A program made the translations under genes and the position numbers. From NCBI GenBank assembly GCA_903905285.1, contig CAIVFQ010000034.1, positions 1 to 8,160 of the forward strand: a DNA stretch of 8,160 bases. The letters are read 5' to 3'. How positions within the stretch are numbered: position 1 is the stretch's first letter; every line of letters begins with the position of its first letter. Below are positions 1 through 7,044 of the stretch, one piece after another. The notes beneath the pieces are model-generated. The model saw nothing but the letters and a program-made list of their open reading frames with translations. It was not told the DNA's origin and ran no database searches. Source of the DNA: an uncultured Alphaproteobacteria bacterium (GTDB lineage: Bacteria > Pseudomonadota > Alphaproteobacteria > Paracaedibacterales > CAIULA01).

Positions 1-71
1 CACAACATGCTCATGACGTGTTTCAGGCCTTGGTTAGCGGTGGATTTGAAGCCCAGATGTTTGAAGAATAA
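1..71 (+). CDS. 3' end of an unrecognised protein (partial)
   Basis: The frame beginning at base 3 is open to a TAA at 69-71 and gives a 22-residue C-terminus ending FEAQMFEE. The composition (short amphipathic stretch, acidic end) looks like a genuine protein tail, and the other two frames on this strand give less protein-like sequence or early stops. The gene starts outside the window. I do not recognise the family. It runs in the same direction as idi, but the 130 bp gap, which holds regulatory-looking sequence, suggests idi is transcribed separately. Confidence 0.45.
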   Translation, partial: QHAHDVFQALVSGGFEAQMFEE

Positions 72-99
72 TATCAGTCAAGCTTGAGGATTCTAAGAA

Positions 100-114
100 T
101 TAACTTTTTGTTAA
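100..114. promoter_or_regulatory. CtrA-type box (TTAA-N7-TTAA) upstream of idi
   Basis: The sequence TTAACTTTTTGTTAA matches exactly the TTAA-N7-TTAA consensus of the alphaproteobacterial cell-cycle regulator CtrA. It is also a perfect inverted repeat, ATTAAC-N5-GTTAAT (99-115). A further half-site, GTTAAT, follows at 131-136, two helical turns from the first GTTAAT. A GATTC (GANTC, the CcrM methylation motif) lies at 89-93 and a DnaA-box-like TTTTCCACA at 144-152. The box ends 87 bp before the preferred idi start. I see no convincing -35/-10 pair here. Binding by CtrA is inferred. Confidence 0.45.
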
Positions 115-201
115 TCTTTATGAATAAAGGGTTAATTTCGTTTTTTTCCACATGGTAATTGGGTATATGTTGAACGTGTGAAATACCAAGAGAATGAATC
201 C

Positions 202-720
202 ATGGAAGAACTGATTGTTGTAGATAACAAGGATAACCCCATAGGAACAGCAGAGAAAATGGACGTTCATCGCCGTGGCCTGCTCCATCGTGCTTTTTCT
301 ATTTTTGTGTGGCGTCATGCTGATGATCCCGAAATTCTGCTCCAACAACGTGCCCTGGAAAAGTATCACAGCCCCGGGTTGTGGACAAACACCTGTTGCG
401 GTCATCCCTTGGTTCATGAATCTACTCAAAGTGCCGCTGAACGCAGGCTTTTTGAAGAAATGGGTTTCACTCAGCCCCTTCAAGAAATTGGGGTTTTCCA
501 CTATCGGGCTTTGTTAGAAAACGATCTTATTGAAAATGAAATAGATCATGTCTTTGTTGGTGAATATCAGTCCCAACCCATTAATCCTTCTTCTGCAGAA
601 GTTGCGGGCTATCAATGGGTAAAGGTCAGTGACCTTGCCAAGGATATACAAACAAATCCAACAAAATATACAGCCTGGCTAGAAAAGGCCTTTCAGGTTT
701 TTCAGGAAAGAAATCGTTAA
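202..720 (+). CDS. idi: Isopentenyl-diphosphate delta-isomerase, type 1
   Basis: The enzyme interconverts isopentenyl and dimethylallyl diphosphate in cytosolic isoprenoid synthesis, supplying quinone side chains and undecaprenyl carrier. The 172-residue product matches the type 1 (Nudix-fold, metal-dependent) family in length and motifs. H23 and H29 lie in the HRRGLLH segment. The catalytic cysteine is C66 in NTCCGHP, with metal ligand H68. E111 and E113 in IENEID are the metal ligand and catalytic glutamate. I chose the ATG at 202 over an in-frame GTG at 178 because family alignment begins at MEELIVVD and a purine-rich AAGAGAA (188-194) sits 7 bases before it; the eight extra residues from the GTG look non-conserved. 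The gene ends 9 bp from the convergent Nudix gene with no hairpin between them. Confidence 0.95.
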   Translation: MEELIVVDNKDNPIGTAEKMDVHRRGLLHRAFSIFVWRHADDPEILLQQRALEKYHSPGLWTNTCCGHPLVHESTQSAAERRLFEEMGFTQPLQEIGVFHYRALLENDLIENEIDHVFVGEYQSQPINPSSAEVAGYQWVKVSDLAKDIQTNPTKYTAWLEKAFQVFQERNR

Positions 721-729
721 TTGGCGGAC

Positions 730-1251
730 TTAGATTATCCCTAAATATTTCTTAAGAGGTGCAAGAAAAGGTGTATAAAAAAGTTCTGGTGTTTCTCCTA
801 CGATTTTCTTAAGTTCTGTGACCTCAATCCAGCGAGCTTCCTTTGTTTCATTCGTTAATTGAAGGGGCGTTCCTGCTGCTTTACACAGAAAAATGATGCC
901 GATAAAAGGACCCTCTTTTGTTTGGGTAACGCAAAAGGGATCTATAAGGGTAGAAGTGTGGCCACGATTTGGGCAATCTATCCTTTCCTTCTCGCCTGTA
1001 ATAAAAGATAGGGTTAAACCGCTTTCCTCTTTTACTTCTCGGCGTAAGCTTTCATAAATATCCTCAAAAGCACTAAACTTTCCCCCCGGTATTTCGTAAC
1101 TTCCATCATAGACCTTATCGGAAGCTTTTTGCCTTACTTGGATTAAAATTTGCTTTTGATCTGCATTCTCATTTTCAATAATGGCACCAACAAAAGGAAC
1201 GTATAATTCCTCGCCATTCAAGACTGGTACAGATTTTTTTTGAGGATCCAT
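730..1251 (-). CDS. Nudix hydrolase of unknown substrate
   Basis: A 173-residue Nudix-superfamily pyrophosphohydrolase. The Nudix box is complete at residues 57-79: G57, then E63, then REVKEESGL (71-79), fitting GX5EX7REUXEEXGU. This box binds the Mg2+ that hydrolyses a nucleoside diphosphate linked to another moiety. The preceding YEIPGGK and the later EARWIEVTEL strand are typical of MutT/ADP-ribose pyrophosphatase-like members. I see no substrate-specifying motif, so the substrate (oxidised nucleotide, ADP-ribose or other) stays open. The start at 1251 follows AAAAGG with 7 bases of spacing, and this RBS lies in the 14 bp gap after the fmt stop, so the gene is most likely co-transcribed with fmt. 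It is tail-to-tail with idi, itself a Nudix-fold enzyme of a different subfamily. Confidence 0.9.
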   Translation of the reverse strand: MDPQKKSVPVLNGEELYVPFVGAIIENENADQKQILIQVRQKASDKVYDGSYEIPGGKFSAFEDIYESLRREVKEESGLTLSFITGEKERIDCPNRGHTSTLIDPFCVTQTKEGPFIGIIFLCKAAGTPLQLTNETKEARWIEVTELKKIVGETPELFYTPFLAPLKKYLGII

Positions 1252-1265
1252 TTTTGTACCTTTTG

Positions 1266-2198
1266 TTAAATTGCAGAATAATCCAGCAAACCCTCAAAGG
1301 GATAGCCCCTTAAAAAGTCAGCAGCCTCTAGTGGGCGAGCACCGGGTCGTTGCAGTTTTTGTAACGCCAGGGCGCCTTGCCTACAACTAATCACCAAAGG
1401 ATCGTTAGCAGTATAACCCAGTTGCCCTGCAGGGCCATAATCGCCGCCAAGGGGCTTTGCCTGTAAAACTTTAATGACAGCACCATTGTGGACAAACCAT
1501 GCCCCCGGCCAAGGGTTCAGGGCGCGCACGTGGCAATCTAATTCATTAGCGGTTTTGGCAAAATCTAATTCCCCCTCTGTCTTAACCAGCTTAGCAGCAT
1601 AGGTCACACCTTCTTCCGGTTGGACAATGGCCTGGCGGCGATAAGTATCGAGATCTTCCAGGGCACTAACAATCAGGTCGCCCCCTTGTTTAGCCAATGC
1701 ATCGTGCAAAAGGGGTGTTGTTGTCTCGGACGTAATGGGGACAATTGCTGTTGTTAGTATTGGGCCTGTGTCAAGCCCAGCCTCCATCTGCATAATCGTA
1801 ATGCCTGTTTGCTTATCACCAGCCAGAATCGCCCGTTGAATGGGGGCCGCGCCACGCCACCGGGGTAATAACGACGCATGAATGTTCAGACACCCATGTT
1901 TGGGGATATCTAAAACTGCCTGAGGCAGAATCAAACCATAGGCCACTACGACGGCCACATCGGCCTGGTGGGATGCGAATTCTTGCTGTGTGGTAATATC
2001 ACGCAAACTGGTTGGTGTGTAGACTGTTATGCCCATTTCCTCAGCTGCTTGATGCACAGCCCCTTTTTGCAATTGGTGGCCACGATCTTTTGACCGAGGG
2101 GGTTGGCAGTAAACAGCAACAATGGTGTGCCCTGCCTGACGTAAAGCCTTTAAGGCAGTTACAGAAAAATCAGGACTACCCATGAAAATTAAACGCAT
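1266..2198 (-). CDS. fmt: Methionyl-tRNA formyltransferase
   Basis: Transfers a formyl group from 10-formyltetrahydrofolate to the methionine on initiator tRNA in the cytosol, the first step of bacterial initiation. At 310 residues it has normal family length. The N-terminal formyltransferase domain starts MRLIFMGSPDFS. The catalytic triad is visible as N105 and H107 in LNIHASLLPRWRGAAPIQ and D143 in GLDTGPIL. The C-terminal tRNA-binding domain begins near residue 205 (VKTEGELDF) and includes ALNPWPGAW. The start at 2198 has AAGG five bases upstream. The partner deformylase def lies upstream on the same strand after a 124 bp gap, so fmt may have its own promoter. The Nudix gene follows 14 bp downstream. 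Confidence 0.97.
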   Translation of the reverse strand: MRLIFMGSPDFSVTALKALRQAGHTIVAVYCQPPRSKDRGHQLQKGAVHQAAEEMGITVYTPTSLRDITTQQEFASHQADVAVVVAYGLILPQAVLDIPKHGCLNIHASLLPRWRGAAPIQRAILAGDKQTGITIMQMEAGLDTGPILTTAIVPITSETTTPLLHDALAKQGGDLIVSALEDLDTYRRQAIVQPEEGVTYAAKLVKTEGELDFAKTANELDCHVRALNPWPGAWFVHNGAVIKVLQAKPLGGDYGPAGQLGYTANDPLVISCRQGALALQKLQRPGARPLEAADFLRGYPFEGLLDYSAI

Positions 2199-2274
2199 AA
2201 ATACCTTGGAATCTTTGTGGTGGGGAAATTTAACTTACTTCCGTTGTGTTGTTTCTCAACGCAATTTTAAATTC

Positions 2275-2305
2275 CTTATAAAGACAGTCTTCTAGACATA
2301 AACAA
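2275..2305 (-). promoter_or_regulatory. Possible promoter for fmt
   Basis: On the minus strand TTGTTT (2300-2305) is followed, after a long 19 bp spacer, by TATAAG (2275-2280), about 76 bases before the fmt start. The spacer contains the short inverted repeat AAGAC-N-GTCTT. The 124 bp def-fmt gap would allow an independent promoter, but the spacing is not ideal, so this is only a candidate. A second weak stem, CGTTG (2242-2246) with CAACG (2257-2261), lies closer to fmt. An eight-base direct repeat, CAGACTTT (2308-2315 and 2328-2335), straddles the def stop. Confidence 0.25.
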
Positions 2306-2322
2306 TCCAGACTTTGATATTT

Positions 2323-2832
2323 CTATTCAGACTTTCTAAATTTTCGTGCCTTTGAAATCAACAAATTTCGCTTTAAGGCCGATAAGTGATCGATATACAA
2401 AATACCGTCTAAATGGTCAATTTCATGCTGTAAACAAATGGCTGCCCAATCGTCAAAGTCTTTTTCTTGGGCCGTGTTATTCTCGTCTAAATAACGCAAA
2501 CGAATGGCGGTAAACCTTTCAACTTGGGCGCTTTGACCCGGTACTGATAAGCACGCTTCCCAATTCTTTTTTACCTCGGTCGAACGCCAAATAATTTCTG
2601 GATTTGCAAACTTTAACGGTCCCATATCGGGGGTGTGTTCGCCCAGATCAACCACGATGACTCTTTTGTTAATCCCAACCTGTGTTGCGGCAAGACCTGC
2701 ACCATCGTCCGCATACATGGTTTCCATCATGTCATCCATAAGTTTACGGATGCTGTCATCAACCAGTGGGACAGGTAACGCCTTAACCTTTAGGCGGGCA
2801 TCAGGAACAGTCAGAATAGTTAAACAAGCCAT
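2323..2832 (-). CDS. def: Peptide deformylase
   Basis: Removes the N-formyl group from nascent proteins at the ribosome exit; a metal-dependent cytosolic hydrolase. All three family motifs are present: GAGLAATQVG (residues 44-53, Q51), EACLSVPG (92-99, metal ligand C94) and HEIDH (136-140, metal ligands H136 and H140, catalytic E137). Motif 2 has alanine where EGCLS is usual, a mild variant. The ATG at 2832 gives MACLTILTVPDARLK and 169 residues, the classical length. A longer reading from 2892 would add 20 residues that merely overlap the ftsZ tail in another frame and are not family-like. No Shine-Dalgarno is visible in the 10 bp after the ftsZ stop, so translation may depend on ribosomes finishing ftsZ. 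Confidence 0.96.
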   Translation of the reverse strand: MACLTILTVPDARLKVKALPVPLVDDSIRKLMDDMMETMYADDGAGLAATQVGINKRVIVVDLGEHTPDMGPLKFANPEIIWRSTEVKKNWEACLSVPGQSAQVERFTAIRLRYLDENNTAQEKDFDDWAAICLQHEIDHLDGILYIDHLSALKRNLLISKARKFRKSE

Positions 2833-2842
2833 AGGAACGAAG

Positions 2843-4285
2843 TTATTGGTTGTTACCCCGGCGCAAAAAGGCAGGGATGTCAAGAACGTCATGATCTCTA
2901 TCTTCTTCAGAAGACTGTGCTTTGGCGGTTTGTTCTGCCATCGAAGCTTCTTCTTGGGAACGTTGACGACTTACACCTGTAAACCGTTCAAAGAGAGACG
3001 GAGACCGTTTGCGCTCAGTTTTAACAGGTGGTTCAGAATGCACAGGTGCCTGATGATAAGAAGGACCGTGTTCATTTAAAGGAGCCGTTGCTGGTTGATG
3101 TGCGTAGTAATCTTGTTGAACACCACCTAATGGCATAGCAGGTTCTTCAGCCATAGACGACAAGGGTGGTAAATCTGCCTCTGAAGGAATTGATTGTTTC
3201 ATACTTTGGAAAGGATCAGAAGATAAAGGTTGTACGCCTGACTTATTTGGATAAGGTGAAGAAGATGTTTGCTCTGCCGCAGTAGCATGACGCCATGCCG
3301 CTTGCTGAGCTAATGTTGATCCAATTCCCGTTGCAACCACCGAAACGCGAATGCGACCATTTAATTTTTCATCAAAGGTGGATCCAAAGATAATATTTGC
3401 ATCAGGGTCGGCATTTTCACGCACCCGGTTTGCAGCTTCATCAACTTCGTACAACGTCATGTCATAGCCACCAGTAATGTTGATTAAAACGCCTTTGGCG
3501 CCCTTCATTGAAACATCATCCAATAACGGGTTATCAATCGATATGTCAGCGGCTTCTACGGCACGGCGATCACCTTCGGCTTCACCGGTTCCCATCATCG
3601 CTTTGCCCATTTCAGCCATAACCGCCCGTATGTCAGCGAAGTCAAGGTTGATAAGGCCCGGCCGCATCATTAGGTCTGTAACGTTTCTAACGCCAGAGCA
3701 TAAAACATTGTCAGCCATTTCAAAAGCCTGAGCAAACGTTGTGTGTTCGTTCGCGACTCTGAATAAATTTTGGTTGGGAATAATAATAAGGGTGTCAACA
3801 TACTGTTGAAGTTCTTCAATGCCTTTTTCAGCCATCCGGGAACGGTGTGTTCCTTCAAAGTTGAACGGCTTGGTTACCACACCCACAGTCAAGATGCCGC
3901 TTTCTCTTATTGCACGGGCAATGACGGGGGCTGCCCCTGTTCCCGTTCCACCACCCATACCAGCAGTGATAAAGACCATATTGCTGCTTCGCAAATGGCT
4001 TAGTACTTCCTCTAAAGATTCTTCAGCAGAAGCACGTCCAACGTCGGGCTTGGAACCTGCCCCTAACCCTTGGGTGATATGCAAGCCCAATTGAATTCGT
4101 TTTTCAGGCATGACCAAAGATTGCTCTAGGGATTGAGCATCAGTGTTTGCCACGACAAACTCTACCCCCTCCAGCTTGGCCCGAATCATATTATTAACAG
4201 CATTGCCTCCAGCTCCGCCGACACCAATAACAGAAATGCGTGGCCTAAGGTCTAGTTCATGGGTGTTTGATTTTTGTCCGTTCAT
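2843..4285 (-). CDS. ftsZ: Cell division GTPase FtsZ
   Basis: Tubulin-like GTPase that polymerises into the cytokinetic ring at mid-cell. The 480 residues divide into a GTP-binding domain (about 15-205: [13 protein letters not shown] at 21-33, tubulin signature GGGTGTG at 111-117), a T7 synergy loop NLDFADIR (213-220) that completes the partner's active site, a C-terminal globular domain to about 325, a polar proline/serine/glutamine-rich linker (about 325-460), and the conserved C-terminal peptide DIPAFLRR (469-476) that binds FtsA and other partners. The linker is long, as is common in alphaproteobacteria. The start at 4285 has AAGGA 12 bases upstream, wider than usual, with no better in-frame start. 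ftsA, ftsQ and lpxC, frequent neighbours elsewhere, are absent; def follows after 10 bp. Confidence 0.98.
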   Translation of the reverse strand: MNGQKSNTHELDLRPRISVIGVGGAGGNAVNNMIRAKLEGVEFVVANTDAQSLEQSLVMPEKRIQLGLHITQGLGAGSKPDVGRASAEESLEEVLSHLRSSNMVFITAGMGGGTGTGAAPVIARAIRESGILTVGVVTKPFNFEGTHRSRMAEKGIEELQQYVDTLIIIPNQNLFRVANEHTTFAQAFEMADNVLCSGVRNVTDLMMRPGLINLDFADIRAVMAEMGKAMMGTGEAEGDRRAVEAADISIDNPLLDDVSMKGAKGVLINITGGYDMTLYEVDEAANRVRENADPDANIIFGSTFDEKLNGRIRVSVVATGIGSTLAQQAAWRHATAAEQTSSSPYPNKSGVQPLSSDPFQSMKQSIPSEADLPPLSSMAEEPAMPLGGVQQDYYAHQPATAPLNEHGPSYHQAPVHSEPPVKTERKRSPSLFERFTGVSRQRSQEEASMAEQTAKAQSSEEDRDHDVLDIPAFLRRGNNQ

Positions 4286-4352
4286 AGCTGGCGATAATCC
4301 TTTTACAAAAAGCGTTGGGGCAAATGCTTGTTTTATGACTTTTCACGTATGG

Positions 4353-4372
4353 TTAAAATTTTATTATAAAAA
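4353..4372 (-). promoter_or_regulatory. Candidate ftsZ promoter with imperfect CtrA-type box
   Basis: In the AT-rich leader of ftsZ the minus strand reads TATAAT at 4363-4368, overlapped by TAAAAT; the upstream TTGGTC lies 18 bp from TAAAAT, giving a weak -35. On the plus strand, TTAA at 4353-4356 is followed seven bases later by TTAT (4364-4367), one mismatch from the CtrA box, and it would overlap the -10. CtrA represses ftsZ in Caulobacter, so a box placed over the promoter is suggestive. However, the region is so AT-rich that a 7/8 match carries little weight alone. Confidence 0.25.
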
Positions 4373-4434
4373 AAATTAATTGACCAATGGTATTTGATTA
4401 AATCATACTTTTTTATTTTTATTGCTTCTTTAAC

Positions 4435-4473
4435 AAAAAATCCACCTTAATATTTGATCAAAGTGGATTTTTT
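4435..4473. terminator. Bidirectional intrinsic terminator
   Basis: A perfect 11 bp stem, AAAAAATCCAC (4435-4445) pairing with GTGGATTTTTT (4463-4473), encloses a 17-base loop. The loop contains the 10-base palindrome TTTGATCAAA (4453-4462). Because the stem starts with A6 and ends with T6, the hairpin is followed by a U-run on either strand, though the G+C core is short. It is placed to end leftward transcription from the proline-rich gene before ftsZ. The rest of 4286-4543 is AT-rich and holds no gene I can support. Confidence 0.75.
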
Positions 4474-4543
4474 AATTAACGCGAAATTTACAAAAATAAA
4501 TTTAAAATAATTAAAGTATTTTAAGGCCTGCGATTAAGTAGCT

Positions 4544-4998
4544 TCAAATTGCGGATCTTTCTTGTTGGCTACCTGAATCCTCTGTTTTGGTTTCTTGATC
4601 GCCTTCTTGAATCAGGGGTTCATGCGCCTGCAAGTCAAGAAGCTCATTGAAGCCTGGGAGTTTGAGGGTAAGAGGCTCGCCAAAGGTGACTGATCTGGAA
4701 TGGGCGGCATGTCGGTTATACTAGGGCAATGGGGTGGTTGGGTGCATAGAGAAATAGGGTCTGGAATGAGCCCTTCGGGTGTTTTTAAAAGGAGAGGTGT
4801 GTTTGGAGGGGTTGGAGGAGGGCCTCCTGCTGTTATAGAAGTCTCTGCGCCGAATTTATGAGTTGGTGCGTGCGCCGGCTCTGTTCGTTTGGCCGTTAAA
4901 GAAGCTGGATGGTCTGTTTGTGGGCCACGATCTTCGCTAGCCAAAATACTATTGGAACAATACGCAAATGCTATAATTAAGGCGGTTATATTCTTCAT
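4544..4998 (-). pseudogene. Secreted proline-rich protein, apparently frameshifted
   Basis: The frame from ATG 4998 encodes 128 residues and stops at 4612. It has a Sec signal peptide (about 1-20, SILA before SED; no lipobox) and a proline-rich middle (residues 60-103, with GGPPPTPPNTP). The last 20-odd residues in this frame look unnatural. A second frame, open from 4720 to a TGA at 4544-4546, continues far better: TFGEPLTLKLPGFNELLDL, then a hydrophilic acidic/glutamine-rich tail ending ERSAI. The span of 455 bases is one short of 152 codons, so restoring one base somewhere in about 4680-4720 would give a 151-residue protein. I recognise no family. The ribosome-binding site is poor. It diverges from the receiver-domain gene. 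Natural decay, a sequencing error or programmed shifting are all possible; the two-frame protein-like reading is the evidence. Confidence 0.55.
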
Positions 4999-5121
4999 TT
5001 TTTAAAACATAATAAAATTTTAATTGAATTGATGCATTGAGTGTAAGCGGGTTATAAAATTATGCAACAAATATCACGCCATCGCTCACGAGAGAGGGCA
5101 AAAAACTGCATTCTGATCTAT

Positions 5122-5136
5122 TTAATTATATGTTAA
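5122..5136. promoter_or_regulatory. CtrA-type box (TTAA-N7-TTAA) upstream of the secreted receiver gene
   Basis: TTAATTATATGTTAA is an exact match to the CtrA consensus. It lies in the 185 bp divergent intergenic region, 47 bp before the ATG at 5184. A possible -10, TATATT, is at 5143-5148, which would place the box across the -35 region, the usual position for CtrA-activated promoters. The box is 123 bp from the divergent start at 4998, so the rightward gene is the more likely target. No other gene-like sequence is seen in 4999-5183. Confidence 0.45.
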
Positions 5137-5183
5137 GAGCGCTATATTGTATTCATTTGTAAATATCGGATAGGTCTTTGATT

Positions 5184-5690
5184 ATGTGCAGAATATTTTT
5201 AATTATGTTCTTTTTTTTTAACATGGTCGTGAACGCAGCTGATAATGATCTTTCTTTAGACTCGTTGGATCTTAAGGGAAAACAATTTAAGGTTTTATTT
5301 GTTGAAGATAATTCTCTTGCCGTTAGATGTTTTTTTAAGTTTGTCGAAAAAATAAATGATCAAGGTTATAAGATCGATGTTGTTTCTGCGGACAACAGAA
5401 CAGATGCCGTTTCTCGTTATGCAGGACGGACAGGGCCATTTGATTTAATCTTGATGGATTTATGTATGCCTCAAAAAGCTGGTGACAAAGTCGGTTCAGA
5501 GTGCGAGGGGATTCGGGCTGCACAGGAAATTCGTGCTCTTGGTTATACAGGCGTTATGTTGGCCGTAACGTCTGAGGACTCTGAAGTTCTGGAAAGATTG
5601 CAAGGTGAGAATCCCAGCCTGTTTAGAGAATGGCGTGGAAAGATACAAAACATTCAAGACTTGCAAGGTATGCTGGATTCGATAGGGTAA
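5184..5690 (+). CDS. Signal-peptide-bearing response-regulator receiver domain protein
   Basis: The 168 residues begin with a hydrophobic Sec-type signal (MCRIFLIMFFFFN..., likely cleavage after VVNA at 18), then a short acidic linker, then a single CheY-like receiver domain from about 35. Its phosphorylation residues are all present: acidic pair E41-D42 (FVEDN), phospho-acceptor D92 (LILMDLCMP), T129 (LAVTSED) and K153 (GKIQNI, where the usual following proline is isoleucine). There is no output domain. Receiver domains normally work in the cytoplasm, so an exported one has no obvious bacterial kinase and could act on a host phosphorelay if it leaves the cell; that is inference. ATG 5184 is preferred over TTG 5178 because GGATAGG (5168-5174) lies 9 bases ahead. 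The N-terminus could instead be an uncleaved membrane anchor. Confidence 0.8.
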   Translation: MCRIFLIMFFFFNMVVNAADNDLSLDSLDLKGKQFKVLFVEDNSLAVRCFFKFVEKINDQGYKIDVVSADNRTDAVSRYAGRTGPFDLILMDLCMPQKAGDKVGSECEGIRAAQEIRALGYTGVMLAVTSEDSEVLERLQGENPSLFREWRGKIQNIQDLQGMLDSIG

Positions 5691-5691
5691 A

Positions 5692-7044
5692 TTAAGCGGA
5701 TAATTTTTTTGCTTCGATGCGGACAGTACCATCAGCAAAACGCAGGTCAAGGGACGCTTGGGAAGCGTTCTGGAAATAGTCAACACTGCTAACAACGTGG
5801 TCGTTGGCTGTAACCAAACAAAATCCCCGCTTAAGAATACGCTGATACGAATTTTGTTCTAAACAGGCGCTTTGCCAAGCCAGGCGATCAATCAATTGGT
5901 TGAAAAATTGCTGATGACCATAGGTCAAACGATCAAACAGCTGGCCCACTTTCTGGTTGCTTGATTCTAATAAAGGCAACGGGGGACGCAGGCGGGTTCT
6001 TTGGAAAGCCAATGTTTGGTTTTTATAGGTTAGAAACACCCCATAGGCCTGTGATAAACGATCGCCCCAATCGTCTACCCGCAACATCGTTTGTTCCAAG
6101 ACCTGCTGGGGCGATGGCAGGGCGCGCCCTAAATTTGCAACGTGTAGGCCGTCGGCTTGAAGTTGACGGTGAATAAGGTTATAAATTCGCTGGCTGTGTT
6201 GCTGTACGGCATAACGGACTTGCGAAAGAACAGGTGTAGCTAATTCTGCGGCTGCTGTAGGCGTAGGCGCCCGAAGGTCAGAGGCCCAATCAATGAGCGT
6301 GGTATCTGTTTCGTGACCCACAGCTGAAATCAAAGGGATGTGACTGGCCGCAGCGGCGCGCACAACATTTTCTTCGTTAAAGCACCATAAATCTTCCAGG
6401 CTGCCGCCCCCCCTGGCTACAATCAGCAAGTCAGGTTTTTGATCAAGATTATTGAACCCTTGAATGGCAACAGTAATCTGTTCAGCAGCGCCAGGGCCTT
6501 GAACTAAAACGGGCCAAACTAACACATGACATGGATAACGGTCAGATAGGCGGTGGAGAATATCTTGAATAACAGCGCCTGTGGCCGATGTGACTACACC
6601 AATGGTTTTGGGAAAAGCGGGCAGGGGGCGTTTGTTGTCAAATAACCCTTCGGCCTGAAGACGTGCTTTTCTTTCTAATAGAACCTTTAACAAGGCGCCC
6701 TCGCCGGCGGCCTCGGCTCCATCAACCACAATTTGATATTTCGACCGGCCAGGATATGTTGTTAAACGACCGGAGGCAATCACCTCTAGGCCATCCTCTA
6801 GCTGAGTTTTTAAAGAAGTTCCCCGCCAACAAACAGCATCAATCACTGAATCTTGATCTTTTAAGGTGAAATAAGAATGACCCGATGTATGACGTTTGAA
6901 CCCAGAAATTTCACCCCGGACCCTTACCCGTTTAAAGTGCCCTTCGACCAGCTGTTTTAAGCCAAGCGACAGGTCAGTCACCGACAGAATGGGTAATTCA
7001 ACAGGCCTTGCATAATCAACAAAAGAAATAGGTTCAGGCAGCAT
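5692..7044 (-). CDS. xseA: Exonuclease VII large subunit
   Basis: Catalytic subunit of exonuclease VII, which together with XseB degrades single-stranded DNA to oligonucleotides in repair. At 450 residues it has normal length. An N-terminal OB-fold (about 18-112) includes GEISGFKRHTSGHSYFTLKD (44-63). The catalytic domain shows VTSATGAV (151-158), ARGGGSLEDLWCFNEE (210-225), SAVGHETDTTLID (240-252) and DLRAPTPTAAAE (256-267). A long helical/coiled-coil region that binds XseB follows, then a short beta-rich tail (FADGTVRIEAKK). xseB is not in this window. The start at 7044 has no clear Shine-Dalgarno; the minus strand reads TATAAA (7058-7063) shortly upstream as a possible -10. The stop codon lies 1 bp from that of the convergent receiver gene. 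Confidence 0.97.
   Translation of the reverse strand: MLPEPISFVDYARPVELPILSVTDLSLGLKQLVEGHFKRVRVRGEISGFKRHTSGHSYFTLKDQDSVIDAVCWRGTSLKTQLEDGLEVIASGRLTTYPGRSKYQIVVDGAEAAGEGALLKVLLERKARLQAEGLFDNKRPLPAFPKTIGVVTSATGAVIQDILHRLSDRYPCHVLVWPVLVQGPGAAEQITVAIQGFNNLDQKPDLLIVARGGGSLEDLWCFNEENVVRAAAASHIPLISAVGHETDTTLIDWASDLRAPTPTAAAELATPVLSQVRYAVQQHSQRIYNLIHRQLQADGLHVANLGRALPSPQQVLEQTMLRVDDWGDRLSQAYGVFLTYKNQTLAFQRTRLRPPLPLLESSNQKVGQLFDRLTYGHQQFFNQLIDRLAWQSACLEQNSYQRILKRGFCLVTANDHVVSSVDYFQNASQASLDLRFADGTVRIEAKKLSA

Noticed and set aside
178..201. GTG start for idi eight codons earlier
   Set aside because: No usable ribosome-binding site and the added residues fall outside the conserved family start.
2267..2281. 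TTAA-N7-ATAA near the fmt leader as a fourth CtrA site
   Set aside because: One mismatch in AT-rich DNA is expected by chance; only exact matches are counted.
2833..2892. Longer deformylase start overlapping the end of ftsZ
   Set aside because: The extra 20 residues are not family-like and match the out-of-frame reading of the conserved FtsZ tail; the ATG at 2832 gives the normal length.
4502..4537. Run of four TTAA motifs near the end of the proline-rich gene
   Set aside because: Spacings are 5, 6 and 9 bases, not 7, and the stretch is simply AT-rich.
4785..4800. Programmed -1 frameshift at the slippery TTTAAAA in the proline-rich gene
   Set aside because: The shifted frame hits a TAG at 4721-4723 before reaching the protein-like tail, so slipping there would not produce the expected product.
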